From Anaerolineales bacterium (GTDB lineage Bacteria; Chloroflexota; Anaerolineae; Anaerolineales; UBA11579), in the NCBI GenBank assembly GCA_019637755.1, contig JAHBVC010000002.1, positions 229,342 through 293,341 of the forward strand: 64,000 nt of DNA, written 5' to 3'. The position numbers and the translations under genes are program-made. Within the stretch, counting starts at the first letter, position 1. The number at the start of each line of letters is the position of its first letter. The notes beneath the pieces are model-generated. The model saw only the letters and a list, made by a program, of their open reading frames with translations, searched no databases and had not been told where the DNA came from. Below are positions 33,082 through 40,663 of this stretch, one piece after another.

Positions 33082-35809
33082 GCTCGTACTCCACGCCGTA
33101 CTCGCTGCACAGGCCGCGGATGCGCTCTTCGTTCCAAACCACCACGTACTTGCGCTTCAACGGGCCACTGGTGGCGCGTTCTGTGCTCAGGATCAGTCGG
33201 TCTTTGATGATGGCGCCCACGCCGCGTGGTTGCAGCTTCTTGCCGCCGGTCGCAGTGTCGCTCTCACCCTGCTCCGTCTCCCCGTCAGAGTTCTCCGCGT
33301 CGATGATTGCATTGGCCACCTTGGCCACATTGCCCATCGAGTAATCCCAGTACGGGGCAGTGAGCGCTTTGCCGTCCTTATCCTTGGTGACCGGTGGGCC
33401 ATTCTTGATCTGGATCAGCGCCTGCAGTACCTTGCTCTCCAGCGTCATGCTCTTCTCGGTCACCATGCGCTGTTGGTAGCCGCGGGTGAGAGCAGTGATG
33501 TCATCCCGCACCTTTGGATCCGAGACGATCTGCTTGATGGGGTTCATGACTTGGTTTAGTCGCGCCTGTACCTGCACATCCACCAGGTCACGCTCAATCT
33601 CTCGTTGGGGCTGCCAGGTGCGCAGGCGCCACAGGAGCAGCTCGTTGCGCAGTCCAGCAGCCTCCTCGAAAAATGCCTGGTTCAGATCACCAGTAATACC
33701 CCGAGCTAGCAGCTCACCCATTGAATGCTTGACGGTCTCGATCGTCAGGCAGCGGCTTTCTAAGGCCTCGTCATCAAAGCGCCGGCGCGTGGTTAGCAGC
33801 TTGGGGCCAAATACGTCAAAGGCCTCCGGCTCATACTTGCCAGACCCAGAATCGCGCATGCGTACGACAGGCAGCCCCTTCTGATTGCCTGTGTTGAGGA
33901 TCTTTGTGAATGGGTCATCCGTATCGGAGCTGACCTTATCGGCCTCGTCAATCCACAAGGATCCCTTGTACAGGTGCAATGTGCGAAAAATCGAAGCTTC
34001 GCTGGCAGCCCCCGTGAGCTTGATCAGCCTGTGCGAGAGGTACCCAACGATCATCATCAACTGCGATTTGCCCGACCCCCATTCGCCGAGAGCGCGCAGG
34101 TACACGAGGTTGCGGAAGCTATCGGAGTGGTAGGTGAACAGCACGTAATAGGCGATTAATTGCTCATAAAAAGGGTCGATCAGGTAGTAGCGGTGCAGCA
34201 GATCGACGATTTTGCGCACCAATTCACTCTCACTAAGTCCTTGGCCAAGACCTGAGGGCAGCACTACTACCTCTTGCAGGATCAAATCGTCCGGGGGTCT
34301 CGGAGCATACGTGATGCCCTCGATCTCGACGAACGGTGCCTTGCCAATCGCCCCCTCCGGGTCACGGTACGCCAGTAGCGTCTTCTTTTTGGCAGGGTCA
34401 TACACCAACTCCAGCAGCCAGCCGCCAAAGTGACCGCCCACCACCTCCTGGTAACGCTCATCTTCGCCGTGTCCCTCGGTCTCGATCACCTTCTTGGTCT
34501 CATCCAGCAACAGGTTGAATTCCCGCAAATCGAGGCGCAGCTTTTTGGCCAAATTTTTGCGGTAGAGCGCCAGGTCTTGCGCACCCAGCTTGGCCACCGT
34601 GCCCATTACTTGCTTAAGTGCTTCGTCTCGCTCGGCGCCTTGCTTGCCTCCGGCGATTTCTGCCAATTTCTCCACCACCGTAGGCGCTTCGCGCAGCACG
34701 GCCCGCGCATGTTCAGCTTGCTCGTTAACCGCAACCTGATTACTGGCCATTGCCTGCAGCCACTCGTTGGCATCGCCGGCGGGCCACTGCGCCAACCGCG
34801 CCAACGGGCCAAGCACCTGCATCAGCTTGCCCGCCGCCGTCTCGCCGGGCTGGTCCATATCCAGCCCCAGGTACACCGTGCCGCTGTGTATGTAGGCGCT
34901 CAGTGCACCGAGCAGCTTGTCGGCGGCGCTGGCCCCTGCCAACGCCACCGCAGGGATGCCCCATTGCGCCAGGCTGAGCGCGTCGGCCTGGCCCTCGACG
35001 ATCACCACCTCGCGCTCACGTGGTGACCAGGCATGGTTGTAGTACGGCCGCTTGGTGCCCACCAGGAGCTGCGAGAGATTGTGGTGGCGCTTCTCGCGGA
35101 TGGAGCGCAGGCTGAGGTAGCGCACGCGGCCGCCTTCCACGTGCGGGTAGACCAGCATCCCCGGCGGGAGGCCGGGCACTCGGCCCTGCTCTCGCCAGTT
35201 GGCCGGCAGCTCCTCGATCTTGTGCTTGCCGGCCCAGCTTGCCAGGTTGCCCTGGTAGCCGAGCACGGCCACCGCCGCCGGATCCTCAGGGTCCAGCTGG
35301 TTGTTGGCGAAGGCCTGACGCAGCTCAGCCAGCTCCTCCGCCGTACCGCTGCCGGTGTAGCCCAGCCCCGCCGCCCGGATGGTCTCATCGTCCCAGCCGC
35401 GGCTGCGGGCATACGCCTGCGCGGCGTCGTTGCGCCACAGGCGGTGCACGAACACGCGTGCTGCCACGGTCAGCGCCGTCTCTTGGATCCGGGCGGCGAT
35501 GCCTGCCGCCGGATCGTCCTCACGCCATACAGGCTCAGGCAGGCCAGCATGCCGAGCCAGGTACTCGATCGCATCCCGGAACCCAAGGCGCTTCCATTCC
35601 ATCACCCAATCCACGATGTCGCCCTGGGTGGTGCGCCAGCCCAAGCGGCTGCCGTTGTCATGCCAGCTCTGGTTGTGAGTGTCTACGACAAAGCTGTCAT
35701 GCTCGCGCCCCTTGAGGTAGCGCCCGCTACCGTGCAGCTCGTGGCCCGCCAGGCGCACCAGGTCTTCGAGGCGGTTCGCCGCTTTGATCTCTTGGATATC
35801 GACTGCCAT
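33074..35809 (-). CDS. Primase-helicase (DnaG-like TOPRIM plus D5-type ATPase)
   Basis: A 911-aa replication protein. Residues ~15-75 resemble a CHC2-type primase finger without the zinc cysteines (GRYLKGREHDSFVVDTHNQS...GDIVDWVM). The TOPRIM part has VVIVEGQADALSLAQWG and YLGLDMDQPGETAA. The C-terminal half is a superfamily ATPase with Walker A GEWGSGKSQ, Walker B GSLWIDEAD and arginine-rich sensor segments (LLTTRRRFDDEALESRCLTI). It probably primes and unwinds phage DNA. No DNA polymerase gene is present, so the phage would use the host's. Confidence 0.88.
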   Translation of the reverse strand: MAVDIQEIKAANRLEDLVRLAGHELHGSGRYLKGREHDSFVVDTHNQSWHDNGSRLGWRTTQGDIVDWVMEWKRLGFRDAIEYLARHAGLPEPVWREDDPAAGIAARIQETALTVAARVFVHRLWRNDAAQAYARSRGWDDETIRAAGLGYTGSGTAEELAELRQAFANNQLDPEDPAAVAVLGYQGNLASWAGKHKIEELPANWREQGRVPGLPPGMLVYPHVEGGRVRYLSLRSIREKRHHNLSQLLVGTKRPYYNHAWSPREREVVIVEGQADALSLAQWGIPAVALAGASAADKLLGALSAYIHSGTVYLGLDMDQPGETAAGKLMQVLGPLARLAQWPAGDANEWLQAMASNQVAVNEQAEHARAVLREAPTVVEKLAEIAGGKQGAERDEALKQVMGTVAKLGAQDLALYRKNLAKKLRLDLREFNLLLDETKKVIETEGHGEDERYQEVVGGHFGGWLLELVYDPAKKKTLLAYRDPEGAIGKAPFVEIEGITYAPRPPDDLILQEVVVLPSGLGQGLSESELVRKIVDLLHRYYLIDPFYEQLIAYYVLFTYHSDSFRNLVYLRALGEWGSGKSQLMMIVGYLSHRLIKLTGAASEASIFRTLHLYKGSLWIDEADKVSSDTDDPFTKILNTGNQKGLPVVRMRDSGSGKYEPEAFDVFGPKLLTTRRRFDDEALESRCLTIETVKHSMGELLARGITGDLNQAFFEEAAGLRNELLLWRLRTWQPQREIERDLVDVQVQARLNQVMNPIKQIVSDPKVRDDITALTRGYQQRMVTEKSMTLESKVLQALIQIKNGPPVTKDKDGKALTAPYWDYSMGNVAKVANAIIDAENSDGETEQGESDTATGGKKLQPRGVGAIIKDRLILSTERATSGPLKRKYVVVWNEERIRGLCSEYGVEYEHD

Positions 35810-36079
35810 TTGTGCGACCTAATTTCCTTGGGTTGCGGAGCCAGCCAGGCCAGCCCGTACGGGGGAGAGAGACGGAAATATGTCGCCCAAAAGCATTTGT
35901 GCGACGCAAAAGCCGCGGCCTGCGCATGGCGCAAAACCCGCCCAGGCGCGTTTTTCCCCACGCGCAGAGGCGCAGGGGGAATGTGGGAACATTGGGAATT
36001 CCTCTGCTACTGACTTCCTACCCAGAAGGCGCCGGCGGGGGATACCCCGAGAGGCGAAGGTGTGCGCGCTCGCCACTGG
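35810..36079. other. Gene-free 270-bp stretch upstream of the primase gene
   Basis: No convincing gene. The 12-bp word catttgtgcgac occurs twice in direct orientation (35807-35818 and 35895-35906), the second followed by gcaaaagcc. GC-rich and A/T-containing hairpin pieces alternate. It may hold an operator or the replication start, but I see no clear iteron array. Confidence 0.35.
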
Positions 36080-36463
36080 TTAGCCCTTGTCTGCGAACAG
36101 CGGGTATTTTTCGAGCAGGCGCGCCAGGTAAACCTGGGCCTCGAGCTCGGCATACATCACAGCGCGCGTGGCCGGCTGCAGATCCGAGAGGCCGCGCAAG
36201 ACTTCCTCAAGAGCGGCCACGTCAAATACCAGCGCGGGAGGGGTGCAGGTATAGTCGAAGGTGATGACCGCGTGCCGGTCCAGATCCACCTGGAACAGGC
36301 ACATAGCTAGCAGCCCCATGGTCCAATCCCCGCCCAACCTGACCGGCCCGCCAAAGCGGCGCCCACTCTTGAACTCGATGGTGGTTTGCTTGTAGATGAG
36401 CTCCAACTGACGAGAGAAGCGGATCTCGTACTGCTCAAATCCATTAGGCATCAGCTGCGCCAT
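36080..36463 (-). CDS. Phage early protein of unknown function
   Basis: A 127-aa protein (YEIRFSRQLELIYKQTTIEFKSG, LVFDVAALEEVLRGLSDLQP) with no recognised family. GGAGG lies 5 bases before the ATG. Confidence 0.5.
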   Translation of the reverse strand: MAQLMPNGFEQYEIRFSRQLELIYKQTTIEFKSGRRFGGPVRLGGDWTMGLLAMCLFQVDLDRHAVITFDYTCTPPALVFDVAALEEVLRGLSDLQPATRAVMYAELEAQVYLARLLEKYPLFADKG

Positions 36464-36953
36464 CGCTGCCTCCTGCCATGCGGCATTGCGGCCGGCAATA
36501 GCGCTGCCACGGCACCGTGGGCACAAAGGCCACGCGGCAGGCCGGGCAGCGCCGGCTGCTGGCCAGCACCACCGACCCAGGGTGTAGCTGGCCCGGATGG
36601 GCGCGCACCACTACGTCCTGCGTGTTGGCCAACAGGGCGGGGGAGCCATCCACCACCGCGCCCCAGGCAAAGATGGCTTGGGCCAGCTTTGCGGATGCTT
36701 TCGTCTTACCGTTGATGACGCCGTGCATGTAGCGCCAGCCCCAGGGCGGTGACACATCCACCAGCTCCGAGAGCTCAGCAGCCACCGTGGTGAGCGTTTC
36801 TACGGAAACGGCATAGCCGCCGTCCGCTTTTGGCTCGATCGGATAGCCCAGGGCGGCAATCAAATCTCGCAACGCACTTGGCGCCTGGGGGACGAGATTT
36901 TTATAGGCCGTGACTGGTGATATAGGTTTGCCGTGTGGCGTGTTTTCTGACAT
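36444..36953 (-). CDS. Phage protein with HTH-like region and C-terminal zinc finger
   Basis: A 169-aa protein. The region GWRYMHGVINGKTKASAKLAQAIFAW resembles a helix-turn-helix used by phage regulators. The end carries CPAC..AFV...QRYCRPQCR, a four-Cys zinc site. The start at 36953 is favoured since the frame upstream of it antisenses the neighbouring gene. Its 5' half contains the variant parS-like site. Confidence 0.55.
   Translation of the reverse strand: MSENTPHGKPISPVTAYKNLVPQAPSALRDLIAALGYPIEPKADGGYAVSVETLTTVAAELSELVDVSPPWGWRYMHGVINGKTKASAKLAQAIFAWGAVVDGSPALLANTQDVVVRAHPGQLHPGSVVLASSRRCPACRVAFVPTVPWQRYCRPQCRMAGGSDGAADA
36795..36810. promoter_or_regulatory. parS-like palindrome, variant copy 4
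   Basis: CGTTTCTACGGAAACG: the same arms (CGTTTC / GAAACG) with a different 4-base centre, in codons for VSVET. Confidence 0.4.
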
Positions 36954-36981
36954 GGTTCTGACCTCGATTTCGGGCTTGTTT

Positions 36982-37215
36982 TTAGCGAGTGCGTGGAGCG
37001 GCAATCGTGCTGCGCTCGCCAGCGATGGCCAGGCTGAGCCAGCGCTCAATGGCCTGTTGCTGATAGCTGGCAGCCTCCTTGGCAAGTGCGAACTGGCGCC
37101 GGCTGAAGCGCGGCTGCTCGCCACCATCCAAAACCGCGCGGTAGGCGAGCAAGCGGCCATCAACCGTCTGCTCACGAACTACCTCATCCGATACAAAAGT
37201 GAAGACGTTCTGCAT
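36982..37215 (-). CDS. Small phage protein
   Basis: A 77-aa protein (MQNVFTFVSDEVVREQTVDG...FALAKEAASYQQQAIERWL) with GGAGG 7 bases before the ATG. Unknown function. Confidence 0.5.
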   Translation of the reverse strand: MQNVFTFVSDEVVREQTVDGRLLAYRAVLDGGEQPRFSRRQFALAKEAASYQQQAIERWLSLAIAGERSTIAAPRTR

Positions 37216-37291
37216 ATTGCTTCCTCCGGCGGCATTGTCATGCCGCTCGACTGAACTCCAACCTGGCCTGGGCACAACTCCAAGCTGGAGA

Positions 37292-37552
37292 TCAGTCGAG
37301 CGATGGCAAAGCCTTGTCCACGTCCTGGGCTAGCAAGGTCAGCGCACGCCGGGCCCGGCTCAGTGCCAGGCGCATGCTGGCCACGGAGTCAAGAGCGGGC
37401 TGCGCCAGGCTGGCGATGCCCGGCACGCGGCCGGTGATCTGGCGCAGGCGCAGCTCCACCACGTCCAGGTGCGAGCGCAGCGAGCCCAGCGCGAAGGACA
37501 CCTCCTCCACACGGTCACGCCGAGACGTGTTGCGCTGGCTCAACCTGGCCAT
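37292..37552 (-). CDS. Small helical phage protein
   Basis: An 86-aa basic, amphipathic helical protein (VEEVSFALGSLRSHLDVVEL) likely to form a coiled coil. GAGGTAG precedes the ATG. Unknown function. Confidence 0.5.
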   Translation of the reverse strand: MARLSQRNTSRRDRVEEVSFALGSLRSHLDVVELRLRQITGRVPGIASLAQPALDSVASMRLALSRARRALTLLAQDVDKALPSLD

Positions 37553-37694
37553 CGGCTACCTCCTGCTGCTTGCGCTGCTCCTCGATGATGTCAGCCAGAC
37601 GGGCACCTAAGGTTTGGATGGCCAGCTCCCACGCTGGCAACTGCTCCTCCGGCAATGGCACAAGCATCACCTGCAGGTCAAACCGCAGCTTCAC
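37515..37694 (-). CDS. Small phage protein
   Basis: A 59-aa protein beginning at GTG 37694, which overlaps the previous stop (GTGA): VKLRFDLQVMLVPLPEEQLP, then a charged helix. Unknown function. Confidence 0.45.
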   Translation of the reverse strand: MKLRFDLQVMLVPLPEEQLPAWELAIQTLGARLADIIEEQRKQQEVADGQVEPAQHVSA

Positions 37695-37885
37695 GATTGC
37701 ACCTCGCACACCGGGCACCAGGCGCGGCGAGTGGTGACAGCCAGCATGCGGCCGCACCACTCACAGCGCGGCGTGTCGTCGGCCTCGCGCCGGGCGGTCA
37801 GTGCTATGCGGGTTGGCCCGTCGGCGCCCTCCGGCGCCGGCTCGCGTGGCTCATCGAAAATGGATGGATCCGGAAGCAGTCTCAC
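37691..37885 (-). CDS. Small zinc-ribbon protein
   Basis: A 64-aa protein with CEWCGRMLAV and WCPVCEVQS at its end, a two-CxxC zinc ribbon. The GTG start overlaps the stop of the tyrosine recombinase gene (GTGA). Confidence 0.55.
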   Translation of the reverse strand: MRLLPDPSIFDEPREPAPEGADGPTRIALTARREADDTPRCEWCGRMLAVTTRRAWCPVCEVQS

Positions 37886-38790
37886 AGCAACACTCCTTCC
37901 ACCGCTTCGGCCAGCTCGTGCTCGCCGGGGGCGGCATAGCGCGCCGTGGTCTGGATGCGACGATGGCCTGCCAGTTGCTGCGCGGTGGCCAAGCCGCTGT
38001 GTGTGGTGACCGTCTTGACGAAGGTGTGGCGCAACGAATGTGGGGTGAAGCCGATCAGGCTGCCGCGGCGGGCGGCCTCGGCAAACGAACGCTCAAGTTG
38101 GCGGACGCCGAGACGGTTGCCGCGCTGGCCGGCGAAGAGCGGGCCGGGCTGCTGGCCGCGCAGGCTCAGCCAATCAGTCAGCGCCTCGCGCACTTGCAGG
38201 CCCAGGGGAACGGTGCGCTGCACGCGGCCCTTGCCCTGGCGAACCGTGACGCGGCCAGAGCGCGGATGGAGCTCGATATCAGCGAGGTCCAGCGAACACA
38301 CCTCGGCGATGCGCAGCCCGGCGCCGCCCATCAAGGAGACGGCGGCGAGGTCACGCACGGCTTGTTCGGCGCGCACGGTGGCGCCACGGGCGCGGGCATC
38401 GTTAATCTTGCGCTCGAACTCGGCCAGCAAGCGGCTCAGCTCGCCGCGGCTCATCCAGCGCGGCTGGGCCGGCTGCAATTCCACGAAGGCGATCGCCGCG
38501 GCCGGGTTGCTGGCGAGCGCACCGCTGGCGATAGCCCAGCGCGCCACGGCGCGCAGGGCCGCCAGGGCCACATTGACCGTGCTGGCCGAGAGGCCGCGGA
38601 TCTGCTGCAGCTCATGGCGATAGGCGCGCACATCGCGGGTAGTGAGCTGGGCCGGATCGAAGGACCGGCCGTAGGCCTGCTCGAACCATGCCGCAAAGAT
38701 GCCGAGGGCGCCCTGGTAGGAAGCGATCGTGCGCGGGCTGCTATCCTCTCGCTCGGCCAGCCAGGTAGCGAAGGGGAGTTGCCAGCTCAT
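37882..38790 (-). CDS. Tyrosine recombinase (XerC/D-like)
   Basis: A 302-aa enzyme with an N-terminal SAM-like core-binding domain (about 1-100) and a complete catalytic set: R160 in GLRIAEV, K187 in QGKGRV, H251 and R254 in TPHSLRHT, H276 in GHRRIQT and nucleophile Y285 in TARYAAP. It is shaped like XerC/XerD and resembles integrases of plasmids and phages. It sits inside the early operon, not at an end of the prophage, so it may resolve multimers or control a second site, with the serine recombinase doing integration. Confidence 0.85.
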   Translation of the reverse strand: MSWQLPFATWLAEREDSSPRTIASYQGALGIFAAWFEQAYGRSFDPAQLTTRDVRAYRHELQQIRGLSASTVNVALAALRAVARWAIASGALASNPAAAIAFVELQPAQPRWMSRGELSRLLAEFERKINDARARGATVRAEQAVRDLAAVSLMGGAGLRIAEVCSLDLADIELHPRSGRVTVRQGKGRVQRTVPLGLQVREALTDWLSLRGQQPGPLFAGQRGNRLGVRQLERSFAEAARRGSLIGFTPHSLRHTFVKTVTTHSGLATAQQLAGHRRIQTTARYAAPGEHELAEAVEGVLL

Positions 38791-39203
38791 TTGCCCCCCT
38801 GCAGGTAGATGGCCGCGTCAACAAAATCTTCGAAGACCGCATAGGTTGAGGCACCCTCGCGCCACGCCCTCCACGCGCTATGGTGGTACGGGACTACGCG
38901 GCAGACCCCTGAGCCACTGAGCTCGGTGAACTCGTAGTGATGCTCACTAGCGATGGTCCCGACGGTTCGGGCGCCCCGCAAGAGCGACACTGCCACACGA
39001 CACCGGCGGCCAACAGGCTCACCCATCGGGCGCACGACAGCGAGCTCCGGCAAATCAATACTCAGGACCTCCGCAAACCATTGGCGCACCATGACTTCTA
39101 GAGCCTGGGCTTCTTCCCGCTCCACTTGTTGCTGACGCTGCTGTAGACGTTGCGTCACAAGCTCCGCAAGTGGTGTGGCATGTTTTGCCCGTAAATTCGT
39201 CAT
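38787..39203 (-). CDS. Phage early protein of unknown function
   Basis: A 138-aa protein (TQRLQQRQQQVEREEAQALEVM helix, then a beta-rich end). GGAGG lies 6 bases before the ATG. It overlaps the recombinase gene by 4 bases (ATGA). Confidence 0.5.
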   Translation of the reverse strand: MTNLRAKHATPLAELVTQRLQQRQQQVEREEAQALEVMVRQWFAEVLSIDLPELAVVRPMGEPVGRRCRVAVSLLRGARTVGTIASEHHYEFTELSGSGVCRVVPYHHSAWRAWREGASTYAVFEDFVDAAIYLQGGK

Positions 39204-39241
39204 TTCATCCTCCAGTAATTCCAAGAATTGAGATTGGCATG

Positions 39242-39496
39242 CTAGGCTTTTTGCTGATGAGCAGGCTCGCTACCACCCTCGCCTTGCAAAGCGTGCGATA
39301 TTGGATCCGCTGCTGCTGCGCCATAGACGGCGAAGATGCGGCCTACTGTGTGGTCCGTGACCCGGCGGCTGCCGCGCAGCAGACCCCAGGCGTGCTGATA
39401 CTTGTAGCCCGTGGCCTCAGCGAAAGCAGTTGGCGTAATGCCAGCCATGTCGGCCCAGTTGCGCAATGCGGCTTTTGCCTGCTCTTGGTTTGTCAT
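39242..39496 (-). CDS. Cro-like helix-turn-helix regulator
   Basis: An 84-aa protein. The segment NWADMAGITPTAFAEATGYKYQHAWGLLRG has the HTH layout of Cro/YdaS-type regulators, and it is the first leftward gene, facing the repressor. The start at 39496 is used since the alternative upstream codon is a TTG lying in the operator region. Confidence 0.65.
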   Translation of the reverse strand: MTNQEQAKAALRNWADMAGITPTAFAEATGYKYQHAWGLLRGSRRVTDHTVGRIFAVYGAAAADPISHALQGEGGSEPAHQQKA

Positions 39497-39508
39497 AACA
39501 AGAATGCC

Positions 39509-39532
39509 CTTTGTATTCAAAAGAATGCAAAG
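39509..39532. promoter_or_regulatory. Operator candidate between the two lysogeny regulators
   Basis: An inverted repeat CTTTGTATTC-AAAA-GAATGCAAAG (9 of 10 pairs) sits between the divergent Cro-like and repressor genes. The half-site AAGAATGC also occurs just outside, at 39500, so a second overlapping site is likely. Confidence 0.6.
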
Positions 39533-39555
39533 AAACTATATCAGAAGGTATAGAT

Positions 39556-39984
39556 ATGTCAATAGATGAATACACTGTGAAACCCAAAGAATACGCGTTG
39601 CCGCTGAAAATAGGCTTGTATTCCAAAATGGACAAAATGTCGTTTTCTGAGTGGCTTTCGGCGGAAATGCAGAAGCGCGATTGGAGCCAGTCCGATCTTG
39701 CGCGGGCCTCTGGTCTTAGACGCGCTACGATCAGCAACGTGCTAAACAGGGTGCGCCAGCCTGGCACGGCCGTACTCCATGCCCTGGCACGCGGCCTTGA
39801 CCTACCACTCGACCTGGTCTATCGCAAGGCGGGGTTGCTGCCTACACGAGCAGAGCCGACCGATGCCGAATTACGCTGGCTACACATATTTGAAAAGGCT
39901 ACAGACAAGGAGCGGGCTGAGCTACTGGAACGCGCCGAGATTGAGTTGGCGCGCCTGAAAGAAAAGAGAAAACGAACACCTTGA
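39556..39984 (+). CDS. Xre-family phage repressor
   Basis: A 142-aa protein. After a 30-residue lead-in comes an HTH_3: WLSAEMQKRDWSQSDLARASGLRRATISNVLNRVRQPGTAVLHALARGL, then a helical C-terminal part with 'ELLERAEIELARLKEKRKRTP'. No S24 peptidase domain, so it cannot be self-cleaved like lambda CI. ATG 39556 has AGAAGG 7 bases upstream. Likely keeps the leftward operon silent. Confidence 0.8.
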   Translation: MSIDEYTVKPKEYALPLKIGLYSKMDKMSFSEWLSAEMQKRDWSQSDLARASGLRRATISNVLNRVRQPGTAVLHALARGLDLPLDLVYRKAGLLPTRAEPTDAELRWLHIFEKATDKERAELLERAEIELARLKEKRKRTP

Positions 39985-40021
39985 CAAACTCTTGACAGAG
40001 TAGAACGCGAGTTCTACTCTG
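39981..40021 (+). promoter_or_regulatory. Promoter with SOS-box-like palindrome
   Basis: Two TTGACA boxes (39981-39986, 39992-39997) and an 11-bp perfect inverted repeat CAGAGTAGAAC-GCGA-GTTCTACTCTG (39996-40021). Its centre GAAC-N4-GTTC equals the Gram-positive-type LexA box. The operator overlaps the putative promoter of the lipoprotein-integrase pair. Confidence 0.6.
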
Positions 40022-40119
40022 TTGCTATGCAAAGATGGGCGGATATCTGGAACGAGGCAAACGTCAGCGATCGGGCCGAGCTGCTCTCCACTCTTGAGGC
40101 CTACCAGCGGAGGAAAACT

Positions 40120-40662
40120 ATGCTCAGAAAGAACTCTCGTATCTTTGTGGCCCTGTTGGTCATCATTGTCGTCTCAACCATGCTGCTTACCGGGTGTACA
40201 GGGCAAGCGCCGGCCGAAACCCCAACAACGCAGCCCTCTCCCACTCCCAATTTGGCCGCTGCGCAAACGGCATATCTCGACACACTGGATCCAGTCTACG
40301 AGGAATACAAAGACGCCTTCAGCGAATTTAACGATCAACTCGCCACGGCCAGCCACGAATCCGGCAGATGGGCTGAGCCGACCTGGCAGGCCACAACGTT
40401 GCTAGTGCTCAACACCATGGAGACCAAGGCCACCGAAATGGCCAGTGTGCCACCACCTTCGCCGGCACTCGAGAGGCTACACCAGCACCTCAGCGATTTT
40501 CGCGACGCGAACATCCGCCTGGCCTTCCACTTCGAGGAGGGCCTATCAGGGCTAAATGCTGGGGTCGTTTCGCCTCACATGGAAGCCGCGGTTGGCGTCC
40601 TGGGCGAAATGAGAACCTTGCTCGACCAAATCGCCATTGAGCTAGCCTCCCTGGGATCCTGA
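40120..40662 (+). CDS. Prophage-encoded lipoprotein (possible lysogenic conversion gene)
   Basis: A 180-aa protein with an N-terminal signal ending in a lipobox (LLTGC), a Thr/Pro linker and a helical domain (AYLDTLDPVYEEYKDAFSEF). GGAGG lies 6 bases before the ATG at 40120; an in-frame ATG at 40027 would add 31 hydrophilic residues before the signal, so it is less likely. It is transcribed with the integrase in the lysogeny direction, fitting a cargo gene. Function unknown. Confidence 0.65.
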   Translation: MLRKNSRIFVALLVIIVVSTMLLTGCTGQAPAETPTTQPSPTPNLAAAQTAYLDTLDPVYEEYKDAFSEFNDQLATASHESGRWAEPTWQATTLLVLNTMETKATEMASVPPPSPALERLHQHLSDFRDANIRLAFHFEEGLSGLNAGVVSPHMEAAVGVLGEMRTLLDQIAIELASLGS

Positions 40663-40663
40663 A

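Noticed and set aside
36982..37275. Longer start for the 77-aa gene
   Set aside because: The ATG at 37215 has a GGAGG site at the right distance; the extension has none.
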